DNA of 64,000 nucleotides from Nocardia caishijiensis NBRC 108228 (GCF_001612825.1 NZ_BDBE01000040.1:1-64000), one strand, 5' to 3'. Positions 51,684 to 60,753 are shown, counted from the stretch's first letter. The notes: generated by a model from the sequence alone, not told the origin. Numbers and translations: made by a program.

Positions 51684-53114
51684 ATGGAATTCACAGAGCT
51701 AGCTGACTATCCGCTGCGCGCGGGCACCGTTATCGAATGGGTTCCGGTCACCGGCCCCTCGGGCACGTGGCAGCGCGACGAACGGCCACTGAGCCATCTC
51801 CACGAGCAGCACTGCGCGCGCTCGACCGCCGACGAGGGCGAGAGTTCGTGGCTCGGCACGATTTTCGAGATACCGCTGCCCTTCGACGAGGAGACGGTGC
51901 GCGTCACACTGCGGCGCTGGATGGCCCGCCACGACGCCTTTCGTACCACGGCCACCGCCGACGAGCACGCGGCGGGCCGTTTCGCGCGCTCTACCTGCCG
52001 CGCCGAGGACGTGCACGTCATGCCACGTCGAGTCGGGCATCTGCGCACCGGAACCCGGGTGTATCAGCACCTCACCCACTATTTCGGGTCGCGCCTGTCG
52101 CCAACCGAATGGCCGCACTGTCTGCTCGCCACCGTCAGCGACATCGAGCCGACCGCGCACGACGGGGGGTTCCTGCTGGTGTTCGGCGCCGATCACTCGG
52201 TGATGGACGCGTATTCGATGATGTTGGCCATCAGCGAGATCCAGCGTCTCTACCAGGCGGTCTACACGGAGACGAGCGCCGAACTGCCCGACGTGGGTAG
52301 CTATATCGACTTCGGCGCCGAGGATCGAGCACTCGGCGCGGCACTGACCGCGGCCGATCCCGCGGTGCGCGTCTGGCGCCGGTACCTGCGACACGGCGGC
52401 GGCCGGTTCCCGGCGTTCCCGCTGCCGGTCACCTCGCGCACCGGACGCTCCCATCCCGGACTGCACCAGAGTGGACTGTCGTCGTGGGTGCTGACCGCCG
52501 AGCAGACCGAGCAGTTGCAGGCCCGTTGTCGCGGGGCCGGGCATTCGGTGCAGTCGGCGGTGTTCGCCGCGCTGGCCGCGACCCATCGCGTGCTGGTCGG
52601 TTCGGAGCCGCTGCGCTGCGCGATGCCGGTGCACACCAGGCACACCGCCGCGCATGTGCACGCCATGGGCTGGTACGTCGGGTTGTTGCCGCTCGAGCTC
52701 GACCACGCGGGCGCGGACACCCTCGCCGAGTTGCTCGACCGGACCGCCGCCGCCATCGACGCGGTGAGACCCCTGGCCCGGCTGCCGTTTCCGCGGATCG
52801 CGGAGTTGCTCGGCTGCGCGCAGGTGCCACGATTCGTGGTGTCGTATGTCGATGTACGCCACGTACCCGACGCCACGCGGTGGCAGCAGTGGCAGGTGCG
52901 GCCGTTGCGCAGCGGGGAGCAGTCCGACGAGGAGGTCTACTTCTGGATCGCCCGCTCCCCCGGCGGGCTCGCGGTCTCGGCGCGGTTCCCCAGCAACGAG
53001 GTCGCGACGGCGAACGTGCACCGATTCATCAACACGTTCACCGCGATGCTGTCGACGGTGACCGCCGAGGGCGCGCTGGTCGACCGGCGCACCGCCGTGA
53101 CCCCGGCCGGGTGA
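51684..53114 (+). CDS. PapA-like HX3D acyltransferase C
   Basis: A 476-residue condensation-superfamily protein. The motif ADHSVMDAYS at about residue 170 has the HX3D histidine and aspartate. Later segments (LRCAMPVHTRHTAAHVHAMG, VSYVDVRHVPDATRWQQW) match the mycobacterial PapA1/A2 type, which transfers acyl groups to sugars. I chose the ATG at 51684 before EFTELADYPLRAGTVIEW; a frame opens at 51606. It starts a three-gene operon (C, D, E), transcribed divergently from the exporter. Confidence 0.8.
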   Translation: MEFTELADYPLRAGTVIEWVPVTGPSGTWQRDERPLSHLHEQHCARSTADEGESSWLGTIFEIPLPFDEETVRVTLRRWMARHDAFRTTATADEHAAGRFARSTCRAEDVHVMPRRVGHLRTGTRVYQHLTHYFGSRLSPTEWPHCLLATVSDIEPTAHDGGFLLVFGADHSVMDAYSMMLAISEIQRLYQAVYTETSAELPDVGSYIDFGAEDRALGAALTAADPAVRVWRRYLRHGGGRFPAFPLPVTSRTGRSHPGLHQSGLSSWVLTAEQTEQLQARCRGAGHSVQSAVFAALAATHRVLVGSEPLRCAMPVHTRHTAAHVHAMGWYVGLLPLELDHAGADTLAELLDRTAAAIDAVRPLARLPFPRIAELLGCAQVPRFVVSYVDVRHVPDATRWQQWQVRPLRSGEQSDEEVYFWIARSPGGLAVSARFPSNEVATANVHRFINTFTAMLSTVTAEGALVDRRTAVTPAG

Positions 53115-53120
53115 CCGCCG

Positions 53121-54578
53121 ATGATCATCACCGCATTGCGCAACTGGCATCCCGAACCGGGCGAGCTGGTGGAGTGGCAGCCCACCCACGCGGCTCTGCG
53201 CGCCGCCGCGACGGCAACGGCCGATCCCGATCCCGGCACCTTCCTGCAGGACAATCACCTGCGCGGCGTGCACGCCCGCGCCCGGTCGGGACGGCCGCAC
53301 ACCGCCTACCTCGCGGTCACCACCGAGGTGGACGGTGAGCTGGACGCCACGGCGATGAGTCGCGCGCTCACCCGGTTCGCACGTCGGCATTCCGGGTTGC
53401 TGACCTGGTTCGACACCGACGGCGCCACCGTCACCCGGCACAGCGTCGCGCCCGCCCGGATCGACTTCGAGGCGATGACGATCGGCCACACCCCCGGCGG
53501 TGCCGAGTTCCGTGACCACGCCCTGGTCCGCATCGCGCGCGACGCGGTCGCCACCTCCTGGCCCGGTTTCGTCCTCGGGGCCATCGCCCGCCCCGGCTCG
53601 TTCACCCTCTACTACGCCACCGATCACGCGCTCAGCGACGGCGCCTCCCAGGCTCTGGTCCTCACCGAGCTCCTCGACTTCTACGCCAACGAGACCACCG
53701 CCCGCCCGCTCAGCCCCTTCACCGCCGCCCCGGTCGGCGGGTTCCCCGACTACGCCCGCGAGGAGAACGCGCGGGCGCACCAGTTCTCCCCGGCGAGCCC
53801 CGAGGTCGCGGAGTGGGTCGAGATCTTCCGAGACCACGGCAATGCGATGCCGAGGTTCGCCCTCGACCTGGGTCTCGCGTCCGGCGACACCGCACCCATG
53901 CACGGCATCGAGTTCGATGTGCTCGACCGCGCTGGTTCGGCCGCGTTCGCCGAGGTCTGTCGCGCGGCGGGTGGCCGCTGTGTGGCCGGGGTCCTCGCCG
54001 CGGTGGCGATCACCGATCTCGAGCTCGCCGGGCGCGCCGACTACTACGGCATGACCGTGCTCAGCACCCGGGGGTTCGGGGAGTTCCTGCTCACTCAGGG
54101 CTGGCTGTGCAATTTCGCTCCGGTGGCCTTCTCGCTGGCCGGATGCGCCTCGTTCACCGAGGTGGTCGGCCGCGCGAACGCCGCCTATGACCGGGCCATC
54201 CGCCTGTCCACCGTGCCCCTGTCCGCGGTGCTCACCGCGCTCCTGTCCGCCGGTGCCGATCCGGCATCGGTGACGGCGAGTCCGAACATGCTGTCCTACT
54301 TGGACTTCCGGCGATTCCCCGGCGCCGGGACCGCACCGTACGAGCGCGGCATGCTGTTCACCGGGGAGGGTGAGACCGCGAACGCCTCGATGTGGTTCAA
54401 CCGCGACGCCGAGCACCTCTACCTCGGCTGCCAGAGCCCCGCGACCCCGTTCGCCCAGCACCAGCTCGCGCGTTATCACGCCCATCTGCGATCGGTGTTC
54501 GACGCCGTGGCCACCGACGGCGACCGCCGCGTCGGGGCCGACGAACGGGAGGTGGCGGTTGCGCGTCACCACGGTTGA
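53121..54578 (+). CDS. PapA-like HX3D acyltransferase D
   Basis: A 485-residue paralogue of C, beginning MIITALRNWHPEPGELVEWQ. The catalytic motif is ATDHALSDGASQALV at about residue 168, and the PapA-type segment ASPNMLSYLDFRRFPGAGTA occurs near residue 390. Its start is 6 bases after the stop of C, and E begins inside its last codons. Like C, it probably acylates a glycolipid core at its own position; three paralogues in a row suggest several acyl chains. Confidence 0.82.
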   Translation: MIITALRNWHPEPGELVEWQPTHAALRAAATATADPDPGTFLQDNHLRGVHARARSGRPHTAYLAVTTEVDGELDATAMSRALTRFARRHSGLLTWFDTDGATVTRHSVAPARIDFEAMTIGHTPGGAEFRDHALVRIARDAVATSWPGFVLGAIARPGSFTLYYATDHALSDGASQALVLTELLDFYANETTARPLSPFTAAPVGGFPDYAREENARAHQFSPASPEVAEWVEIFRDHGNAMPRFALDLGLASGDTAPMHGIEFDVLDRAGSAAFAEVCRAAGGRCVAGVLAAVAITDLELAGRADYYGMTVLSTRGFGEFLLTQGWLCNFAPVAFSLAGCASFTEVVGRANAAYDRAIRLSTVPLSAVLTALLSAGADPASVTASPNMLSYLDFRRFPGAGTAPYERGMLFTGEGETANASMWFNRDAEHLYLGCQSPATPFAQHQLARYHAHLRSVFDAVATDGDRRVGADEREVAVARHHG

Positions 54579-56343
54579 CCACTACTCCCCCGGGCCCGGC
54601 ACCTTCGTGCACTGGCGGGTCCGCGACGACGGCGACACGCACGAGTCGCCGATCCCGCCCTCGTTCAACCAGCTCGTCCATCTCGCCGGAGCGGAAGCCG
54701 GAAACACTTGGCTGGCAGCGGCTTTCGATGTCGACGGTCCATTGGATCGCGCCGCGCTGGCCGCGGCCTATCGCACGCTGATCGCCCGGCACGGCACCCT
54801 GCGCAGTTCCTTCACCGCCACCCCGAGCGGACCTCGCCGGGTCCTGCGTTCGGCAACCGTCCACCTCGACGAACAGCCCACAACCACGCCCAGATCGACT
54901 GCGGCGCTGCGTGACACGATCTGGCGGCACTGCAACGACCGGTGCGCGCCGTTCGCCGACCGCGCCTATCTCCTCGCCGCGATCGACCGCCCCGACACCG
55001 CCACCGTCGTGTGCGCCTTCGACCACGCTCATGTCGACGCTCATTCGATCGCGATCGTCATCGACGAACTGCGCCTGCTCTACCACGGCGCCGCCCCCGA
55101 AACCCTGCCGCCGGTCGGCGATTTCGTGGATCACTGCGCGCGACCCACCGCGTTCGACCCCGCCGATCCGCGCCTGCGCGGCTGGCGGGAGTTCTTCGGC
55201 GATCAGGGCGTGGTGCCTCCGTTGTTCCCGCTCGATCTGGGGCTGGCGCCGGGCGGGTCCGCGCCCCAAGCCGTGAGTTTGCGCCAGGTGCTCACGGCCG
55301 AGGACGCCGAGGCCTTCGAGAGCTGGTGCCGGGGCAACGACGCGGGATTCTTCGCCGGTCTGCTGGCGGCGCTGGCGCACGGGGTGCGCGCCGCGGGCGG
55401 TGGCGAGCGGACTCGGCTGCTCTTTCCCATGCACACCAGGTACGAACCGCGATGGGAGCGGGCGGTCGGCTGGTTCACCACCAATGCTCCGCTCGCCATC
55501 GACACCTCGGGCACCCTTGCCGAGACCGTGCGCCGCGCCCAGCCCGCGGTCCGTGCCGCCATCGAGATCGGCGCGCTCCCGCTCGCCGAAACCTTGCACG
55601 CGCTGGGCGGACTGCGCCCGCGACGCAACGACATCTTCATGGTGTCCTACCTCGACTACCGGCGCCTTCCCGGCGCACGCGCGCGCCACGCCACCCACAT
55701 CTCCAACACCAGCACCGCCGACGACGTGCAGATCTGGTTCTCCCGCACCGACGACGGCTTGGCGCTGCGTGTCCGCTACCCGGCCACGCCGCTGGCCCAC
55801 GCGGTGCTGCGGTCCTTCCTGGCCGAGGTCGAGCAGATCCTCCGTTCCGACGTGTGCGCAGCGGGCGATCGCGGGTTCGCGCGAAGAGTCCGCTGCACAG
55901 CAGTTGAGCGACCGCGTCGTCCCACCGGCGCAATTGCGCCGGGATGCCGAGGGATTCGTCCTCGTCGACGGCGACAACGAGCCCGGTCACGGCGCCGAAG
56001 TGATGTTGCGCCAGGCCGATCGACGCTCTGGCCTGTTCGACGAAAGGGCAGATCAGGCGGCGTGGCCCTGTTTCGAGGCCTACGGTTATCCTTGCGCCGT
56101 TCCCGTGGACCAGGTGATCGCCCCGTCGTTGCGGTAGAGCACCAGATTGCCGGTGTCCTCCAAGACCAACGTCGACGGGCCCATGGTCCACGTCCTCGAC
56201 GACCACGCCGCGGCCCCACTTGCGGTGTACAGGACCAGGTTGCCGTCGTTCTGGTTGACCAGATTCTCTCCGTTCGTCGTCGCGGTCGACCACAGCACTT
56301 CCCCGCTGGTCCGATAGAGCACCAGGTTGCCATCACCCTGTAG
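54559..56343 (+). CDS. PapA-like HX3D acyltransferase E, no normal stop
   Basis: The third paralogue, with motif FDHAHVDAHSIAIV at about residue 156 and MVSYLDYRRLPGARARH later. The TTG at 54559 is the only credible start: GGGAGG lies upstream and it overlaps the end of D. Similarity to C and D ends near 55857 (LAEVEQILRSDV), which would give the usual 430 residues. The frame then stays open to 56343 as arginine-rich sequence running antisense over the glycoside hydrolase gene. So the natural end has probably been lost by deletion or frameshift near 55860-55920. Confidence 0.68.
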   Translation: MRVTTVDHYSPGPGTFVHWRVRDDGDTHESPIPPSFNQLVHLAGAEAGNTWLAAAFDVDGPLDRAALAAAYRTLIARHGTLRSSFTATPSGPRRVLRSATVHLDEQPTTTPRSTAALRDTIWRHCNDRCAPFADRAYLLAAIDRPDTATVVCAFDHAHVDAHSIAIVIDELRLLYHGAAPETLPPVGDFVDHCARPTAFDPADPRLRGWREFFGDQGVVPPLFPLDLGLAPGGSAPQAVSLRQVLTAEDAEAFESWCRGNDAGFFAGLLAALAHGVRAAGGGERTRLLFPMHTRYEPRWERAVGWFTTNAPLAIDTSGTLAETVRRAQPAVRAAIEIGALPLAETLHALGGLRPRRNDIFMVSYLDYRRLPGARARHATHISNTSTADDVQIWFSRTDDGLALRVRYPATPLAHAVLRSFLAEVEQILRSDVCAAGDRGFARRVRCTAVERPRRPTGAIAPGCRGIRPRRRRQRARSRRRSDVAPGRSTLWPVRRKGRSGGVALFRGLRLSLRRSRGPGDRPVVAVEHQIAGVLQDQRRRAHGPRPRRPRRGPTCGVQDQVAVVLVDQILSVRRRGRPQHFPAGPIEHQVAITL

Positions 56344-57588
56344 CCACAGCTCGTAGAGTCCGTTGCGGGACCGGAGCGCGGACGCGCGGGGCAGCGTCGC
56401 CCCCGCTGCCAACCGCTCGGGCCAACTCGGGACCGGCGTGACACCGTCGCCGCGCAGGGCCGCGCTGACCTCGGCGGTGATCGGCTCCTTGCTCGCCATC
56501 GTCGTGGTGACCAGGCCGAAGTGGCACTCGGGATCATCGGCGGCGGTGCAGCGATCGCGGTAGGAGTAGACGATCAGCGGACCCGCGTATGGCAGCGCAC
56601 GCCACATCCGAACGCCCTGCACGAGGTACTTGCTGACGGTGCTCGCGCTCGGAATGGCCGCGAGTCCGGCTGTCGGATAGCCGAATTCGGTAGCCCACAC
56701 CTTTTTCGCGGTGTCGCCGTTGCGAACCATCACCGAGTGCACCAGGGCGAGCTCACCACACGGCGTCGACTCCGAAGGTGGCCCGAACATGTTCCACCAA
56801 CGATTGACGCATTCGGGGTCGGCAGGTCCTTTGCCCGAGTTCCACGCCGGATACGGGTGGTGCGCGACGGCATCGAAATAGCCGCGATACCCCCGGCTGT
56901 ACGCCCAGTCCAACCAGACCGACGGCGCGTTCGGATTGGTCCCGCCCTGTACCGTTCCCGCCCCCGACGCCCCGGCCAGAACGACACATCCGGGACAGCG
57001 CGCCTTCACCCGGGGGTAGGCGAGTTTGACGAGCTGCCAGTATCGCGCTTTGCGGTCGCCGACGAAGTTGGCGAAGTTCACGAAGTTCGGTTCGTTCCAG
57101 ATCTCGTATGCCTGAACCTTGCCGCCGAAGTGCGCGACCGTGCGATCCACGATCGAAATCCAGTCCTGGTCGCGGGTCGGGAACCATTTGTCGCCGCTGT
57201 GACCGCCGTTCGCCCACGGTGGCGCGTAGGCGAGGACGAGCAGAACCCGCATTCCGCGCGCGGCGGCGGCATCCACGACCGGGTCCAACCGGTCCCACCG
57301 CAGCGGCGCCCCCCGAGCCGGTTCGACAGACCACCAGTCGAGGTCGAGGCGCAGGACCGGAACCTTGGGCGCCACCGCGGACTGCATGGCGGGTAGCCGC
57401 AGCACGATGTCCGCACCGTCACCTGAGCCTTCCGCGAAGCCGACGTCGGCGGACGTGAAGGAGTCGGCGGGCGCCGCCATCGCCGGGCCGGGCACCGCCG
57501 CCATCACCGACAGCGTGCTCGCGACCAGCGCGAGCACGGTATTTCCGACGCGAATTCGTCCGAGCAGGTCGAGAATCGATGTCTTCAT
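56086..57588 (-). CDS. Secreted clan GH-A glycoside hydrolase with C-terminal bulb-lectin domain
   Basis: A 500-residue exported protein. The start at 57588 (AGAAGGG upstream) is followed by a signal peptide (VLALVASTLSVMAAVPGPAMA), cut before residue 45. The catalytic domain is a GH5/GH39-like barrel, with the acid/base glutamate in EIWNEPN at about residues 162-168 and a probable nucleophile glutamate in WATEFGYP near residue 300. The last 110 residues form a bulb-type mannose-binding lectin with repeats LQGDGNLVLY, NQNDGNLVLY and LEDTGNLVLY. It probably cleaves a polysaccharide while bound to it. The frame upstream to 57699 is not credible. Confidence 0.85.
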   Translation of the reverse strand: MKTSILDLLGRIRVGNTVLALVASTLSVMAAVPGPAMAAPADSFTSADVGFAEGSGDGADIVLRLPAMQSAVAPKVPVLRLDLDWWSVEPARGAPLRWDRLDPVVDAAAARGMRVLLVLAYAPPWANGGHSGDKWFPTRDQDWISIVDRTVAHFGGKVQAYEIWNEPNFVNFANFVGDRKARYWQLVKLAYPRVKARCPGCVVLAGASGAGTVQGGTNPNAPSVWLDWAYSRGYRGYFDAVAHHPYPAWNSGKGPADPECVNRWWNMFGPPSESTPCGELALVHSVMVRNGDTAKKVWATEFGYPTAGLAAIPSASTVSKYLVQGVRMWRALPYAGPLIVYSYRDRCTAADDPECHFGLVTTTMASKEPITAEVSAALRGDGVTPVPSWPERLAAGATLPRASALRSRNGLYELWLQGDGNLVLYRTSGEVLWSTATTNGENLVNQNDGNLVLYTASGAAAWSSRTWTMGPSTLVLEDTGNLVLYRNDGAITWSTGTAQG

Positions 57589-57855
57589 CCAGAAGGCCCT
57601 TCTGTATGAAATCTTCGCGATCGATGCGTGTGCTGTAGTGTGCGCCGACTCCCGCGAAGGCCCCCGATGACACGCCGTCAACGAGGTTTCGTCACCCATT
57701 CCGGTCTTCGTCCTCGGTTTCGACCCTGATTACCGATCAGCCTGCCGTTCCCCACGCAGCCACCGAACAGCAGGTACAACCCGGTCGCGCCCGCAGATCC
57801 ACCCCGCTCGGAATCGCGGTCCCGGTGACCGGCCGGATACCGTAGCCTCGTCCTC

Positions 57856-58848
57856 ATGAGTGTCCAGGCTGGGGTGGTTCCACCGCACGACCACGTCGTG
57901 AGCATTTACGACGGACTGGAGGAGCTGGCCCGCAACGTCAGCGACTTCCTCGGGCAGGGGTTGGACACCGACGGCGCGGCCGTGGTGATCGCCACGCCCG
58001 CCCACCGGGAAGCCCTCGCGACGCGGTTGCGCGAGCGGGGCTCGGACCTGGCTGCCCTGACCGCGGCGGGCCGCTATCTAGCCCTCGATGCCGCGCAGAC
58101 CTTGGCGAGCTTCACCATCGACGGCGCGCTCGACCGGGCTCGTTTCGCCGAAGTGATCGGCGAGGTCATCGCCGGTGCGAGTGCGGGTGGGCGTTCCGTG
58201 CGCGCGTTCGGTGAGATGGTGGCGCTGCTGTGGGCCGACGGCGATCCGGCCGCTGCGATCGAGCTCGAAGCGATGTGGAACGAATTGGCCCGGAGCCATC
58301 GATTCCTGCTCTACTGTGCCTATCCGCGTGACCTGCTCGCCGACGGCGACGATCTGGTGCGCCTGCAGCAAGTGTGCACCCATCATTCCGAGATCGTCGC
58401 TCCCGACAGCTACACCGCCGCCCAGCCCGAACTCGGGCCGAGCGCCGACCCGGACAGCGATTCTCGAACCTATCTGCCGGTACCGAGCGCCGTCAGTGCC
58501 GCGCGCCGATTCGTCACCGGCAGGCTGGGGGAATGGCAGCACGGCCCCGCGGTCATCGACGATGCCGCCCTGGTCGTTTCCGAACTCGCCGCCAACGCGG
58601 TTGCCCACGCGCACACCGCGTTCCGGATCCGGCTGTCCCAGGCCGAGGGGACGGTGAAGATCGAGGCCGAGGACCTCAGCCCGCGCCGACCGGTCATGGG
58701 CACCGACCGCGGAAGTGCGGTCGGTGGACGTGGTTTGATCCTGATCGCGGCACTGGGCAGCCGATGGGGCAGCGAACCGGACCCGGCAGGGCACGCCAAG
58801 AACGTGTGGTGCGAAATCCCCTCCCCTGACCTGAGGGAAGGAATCTGA
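57856..58848 (+). CDS. MEDS-domain + anti-sigma-type histidine kinase protein
   Basis: A 330-residue protein. Residues 1-180 form a MEDS sensory domain (HDHVVSIYDGLEELARNVSD, RSVRAFGEMVALLWADGDP). The rest is an HATPase_c_2 domain of the RsbW/SpoIIAB type (ALVVSELAANAVAHAHTAF; GSAVGGRGLILIAALGSRWG). Such proteins phosphorylate anti-anti-sigma factors or bind sigma factors in stress control, with the MEDS domain possibly sensing small molecules. It is followed 3 bases later by a MEDS/STAS-like gene, which suggests a signalling pair. The start ATG at 57856 has a weak ribosome site. Confidence 0.85.
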   Translation: MSVQAGVVPPHDHVVSIYDGLEELARNVSDFLGQGLDTDGAAVVIATPAHREALATRLRERGSDLAALTAAGRYLALDAAQTLASFTIDGALDRARFAEVIGEVIAGASAGGRSVRAFGEMVALLWADGDPAAAIELEAMWNELARSHRFLLYCAYPRDLLADGDDLVRLQQVCTHHSEIVAPDSYTAAQPELGPSADPDSDSRTYLPVPSAVSAARRFVTGRLGEWQHGPAVIDDAALVVSELAANAVAHAHTAFRIRLSQAEGTVKIEAEDLSPRRPVMGTDRGSAVGGRGLILIAALGSRWGSEPDPAGHAKNVWCEIPSPDLREGI

Positions 58849-58851
58849 GAT

Positions 58852-59730
58852 ATGTCGATCGATCTCTCCGCGCCCGCGCGGGGTGCCTCGGTGGCGAGGG
58901 CGGCTGGTGTATTGACCGATAGGCGAAGCGGCGGCTGCCACGATCATGCCTGCGTGGCGTACACCACCCGCGCTGAACGCGACCGCGCCGCCGTGGAATG
59001 GCTGCTCGAGGGTGCCGCGCTCGGGCAGCGGCTACTCGCGGTCACCGACGACGACGATGCCGGTGACCGCTTGCGAGCCGCATTCGCCGCGGCCGATGTC
59101 GGCTACGAGCTGACTCATATCTCCCTCGGTGAGGTCTACGACTTGTCCGCGCCGATCGACGCCGAAGCCCAGCTCGCTCATTTCCGCGGCGAGGTCGCAT
59201 CGGCCCTCGACGCGGGTTTCGCGGGCATTCGCGTCTTCACCGACATCACCGCCCTGAACCTCGATCCCGCACGCCGTTCCGGTCATGTCCGGTGGGAACA
59301 CGTCGCGGACGCGTTCATGGCCGCCGGTCACCCGGTCGCCGCGATGTGTGCCTACGACCTCACCGCGACCGACGAGGATCTGGGCGCGATCATGGCCGTA
59401 CACCCGTTGCGCCACGGCCCCTCCCGGGTCCCCACGACGTTCGGGATGTACTGGCGGGACGGCCGCCGTTTCCTCGAGGGAGAGATCGATCAATTCGGCA
59501 TTCCCGCCCTGATCGGTGCGCTCGAGGTCTTGCCGAGCGAGGGCGCCGACCTCGACGTCAGTGGTCTGGTGTTCCTGAGTGTGCGCGCCTCGGCGGTACT
59601 GGCGGGCATGGATCCGTCCCAGCGGGCACATCGGTCGATACGGCTGGTCGACCCCCATCCCGTCGTCGAACGGGTGTGGAGCGTCATGGATTTCGATTCC
59701 CGAAGGTTGATCAAGCGCACCGATTCCTGA
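58852..59730 (+). CDS. MEDS-domain protein with STAS-like C-terminus
   Basis: A 292-residue protein. The MEDS domain begins HDHACVAYTTRAERDRAAVE and contains AGIRVFTDITALNL; the last 95 residues (GALEVLPSEGADLDVSGLVF, VRLVDPHPVVERVW-like end) resemble a STAS/anti-anti-sigma domain. AAGGAA precedes the ATG at 58852. Next to the MEDS-kinase protein, it could be its phosphorylation partner, forming a partner-switching pair with common sensing input. The downstream hairpin at 59814 closes the unit. Confidence 0.82.
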   Translation: MSIDLSAPARGASVARAAGVLTDRRSGGCHDHACVAYTTRAERDRAAVEWLLEGAALGQRLLAVTDDDDAGDRLRAAFAAADVGYELTHISLGEVYDLSAPIDAEAQLAHFRGEVASALDAGFAGIRVFTDITALNLDPARRSGHVRWEHVADAFMAAGHPVAAMCAYDLTATDEDLGAIMAVHPLRHGPSRVPTTFGMYWRDGRRFLEGEIDQFGIPALIGALEVLPSEGADLDVSGLVFLSVRASAVLAGMDPSQRAHRSIRLVDPHPVVERVWSVMDFDSRRLIKRTDS

Positions 59731-59813
59731 ATCGGCTTCCGTACGGATTGCCGTCCTGACCCATCGGTCGTTCCCTTGCTCCGTTTACGTCTGCTGTCCC
59801 CTACGGACTCGAC

Positions 59814-59860
59814 CACGGAGAAGGGGCCCGAGGACGCGAGCGACTCCGGACCCCTCCGTG
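59814..59860. terminator. Hairpin terminator
   Basis: CACGGAG (59814-59820) pairs with CTCCGTG (59854-59860), with GGGGCCCGAG/CTCCGGACCC pairing inside after a small bulge. It follows the MEDS genes. Confidence 0.65.
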
Positions 59861-59933
59861 CGGCTGTTTCGTGATGGCGACCGGGACGAGCGATCCCCCG
59901 CCGCGGCACCGAATCACGAGTTCAGCCAAACGA

Positions 59934-60101
59934 TCACAGGCAGAAGCTGACCTCGACCGGACCCAGGTGAATGGGCAGACATACTTCCACCGAGCCCGAA
60001 ACCGGGGCCGGGGCCTCCGCCGACGCCACACCGGCGCTCAGGGCGGTCGCCGACAGTGCGATCGCCGCCGCCGCTAGCGGCCGAAAGATTCTGGAACTCA
60101 T
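59934..60101 (-). CDS. Small exported protein
   Basis: A 55-residue protein starting MSSRIFRPLAAAAIALSATA, with a typical signal peptide cut near SAGVASA, leaving about 30 residues that include two cysteines (SVEVCLPIHLGPVEVSFCL). The ATG at 60101 has GAGGATG upstream; the frame reads open to 60134. Function unknown; small cysteine-pair exported proteins of this form are common in Nocardia and Rhodococcus. Confidence 0.7.
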   Translation of the reverse strand: MSSRIFRPLAAAAIALSATALSAGVASAEAPAPVSGSVEVCLPIHLGPVEVSFCL

Positions 60102-60753
60102 ACTGCCATCCTCGATAGTGCGATTGTGATGCATCCCATGGGGCGGGACCGGTCACATCAGATCATGACCCACGAGTAATGTCACGCAAACAGAAACAAT
60201 TGGCTTTACAGGGTCGAATACGTGCAGCCCATCCGGCATCAAGCCCCTGAAAGGCTACATCCTGAATCAGATCACACTTCTATCTCGACAGATACATACG
60301 ATGCATCCGCGAGTTCCCCGAAGTAAGAGCTCAACTGAAATTTTCTGATGGCTATCCATAAACTTTCACCGAAACCATTGGAGTTTTCCCCATCCCCATT
60401 TCAGGCGTTCGCGCCAACCGCCCTGGCCGGATGTAGCCGTTCAACTGAGCACCGCCAGTGCGCGATCGGCGTCCTCGAGAGCGACGATCGCGACCATGCC
60501 GACGCTCCCTCGAGATCAAAGAACCCAATCGCGCCACACCTCGAGGTGTTCATAATCCGGCGTGATACCGGCGGAAAAAATGTGGAATCCGCGTGATGGA
60601 AGATAAGAAGCGACGAGCGACCGCAGATCATGCGTGAGCAATTGAGGATACGTGGGCGCGCACACGGACAGCTCGTTCATCACGTCCAGTGCCTCGGCTT
60701 GCTGAATGGACCTGTCGTGCGCCCACATATCATGCCATCCGGGGTTCGGGTGG
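60102..60753. other. AT-richer intergenic region, no confident gene
   Basis: About 650 bases with distinctly lower GC than the neighbours (for example near 60180-60400 and 60530-60600), where codon use is not that of a typical gene. It holds a few short frames on both strands, one of which (60516-60728, minus) I list with low confidence. I see no repeats or insertion-sequence ends. Confidence 0.5.
60516..60728 (-). CDS. Possible small protein or gene remnant
   Basis: A 70-residue frame whose sequence (for example MNELSVCAPTYPQLLTHDLR, SRGFHIFSAGITPDYEHLEV) looks natural in composition but matches no family I recognise. An internal ATG at about 60680 may be the start instead. It lies in the AT-richer gap, so it may be an isolated transferred gene or the tail of one. 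Confidence 0.28.
   Translation of the reverse strand: MWAHDRSIQQAEALDVMNELSVCAPTYPQLLTHDLRSLVASYLPSRGFHIFSAGITPDYEHLEVWRDWVL

Noticed and set aside
51699..54572. 957-codon open frame on the minus strand opposite acyltransferases C and D
   Set aside because: It is an antisense shadow typical of high-GC codon use: low-complexity Arg/Gly/Val composition with no domain, while the plus strand has clear catalytic motifs.
42909..56343. Polyketide or nonribosomal-peptide cluster
   Set aside because: Condensation-fold proteins occur, but there are no ketosynthase, adenylation, carrier or thioesterase domains in the window.
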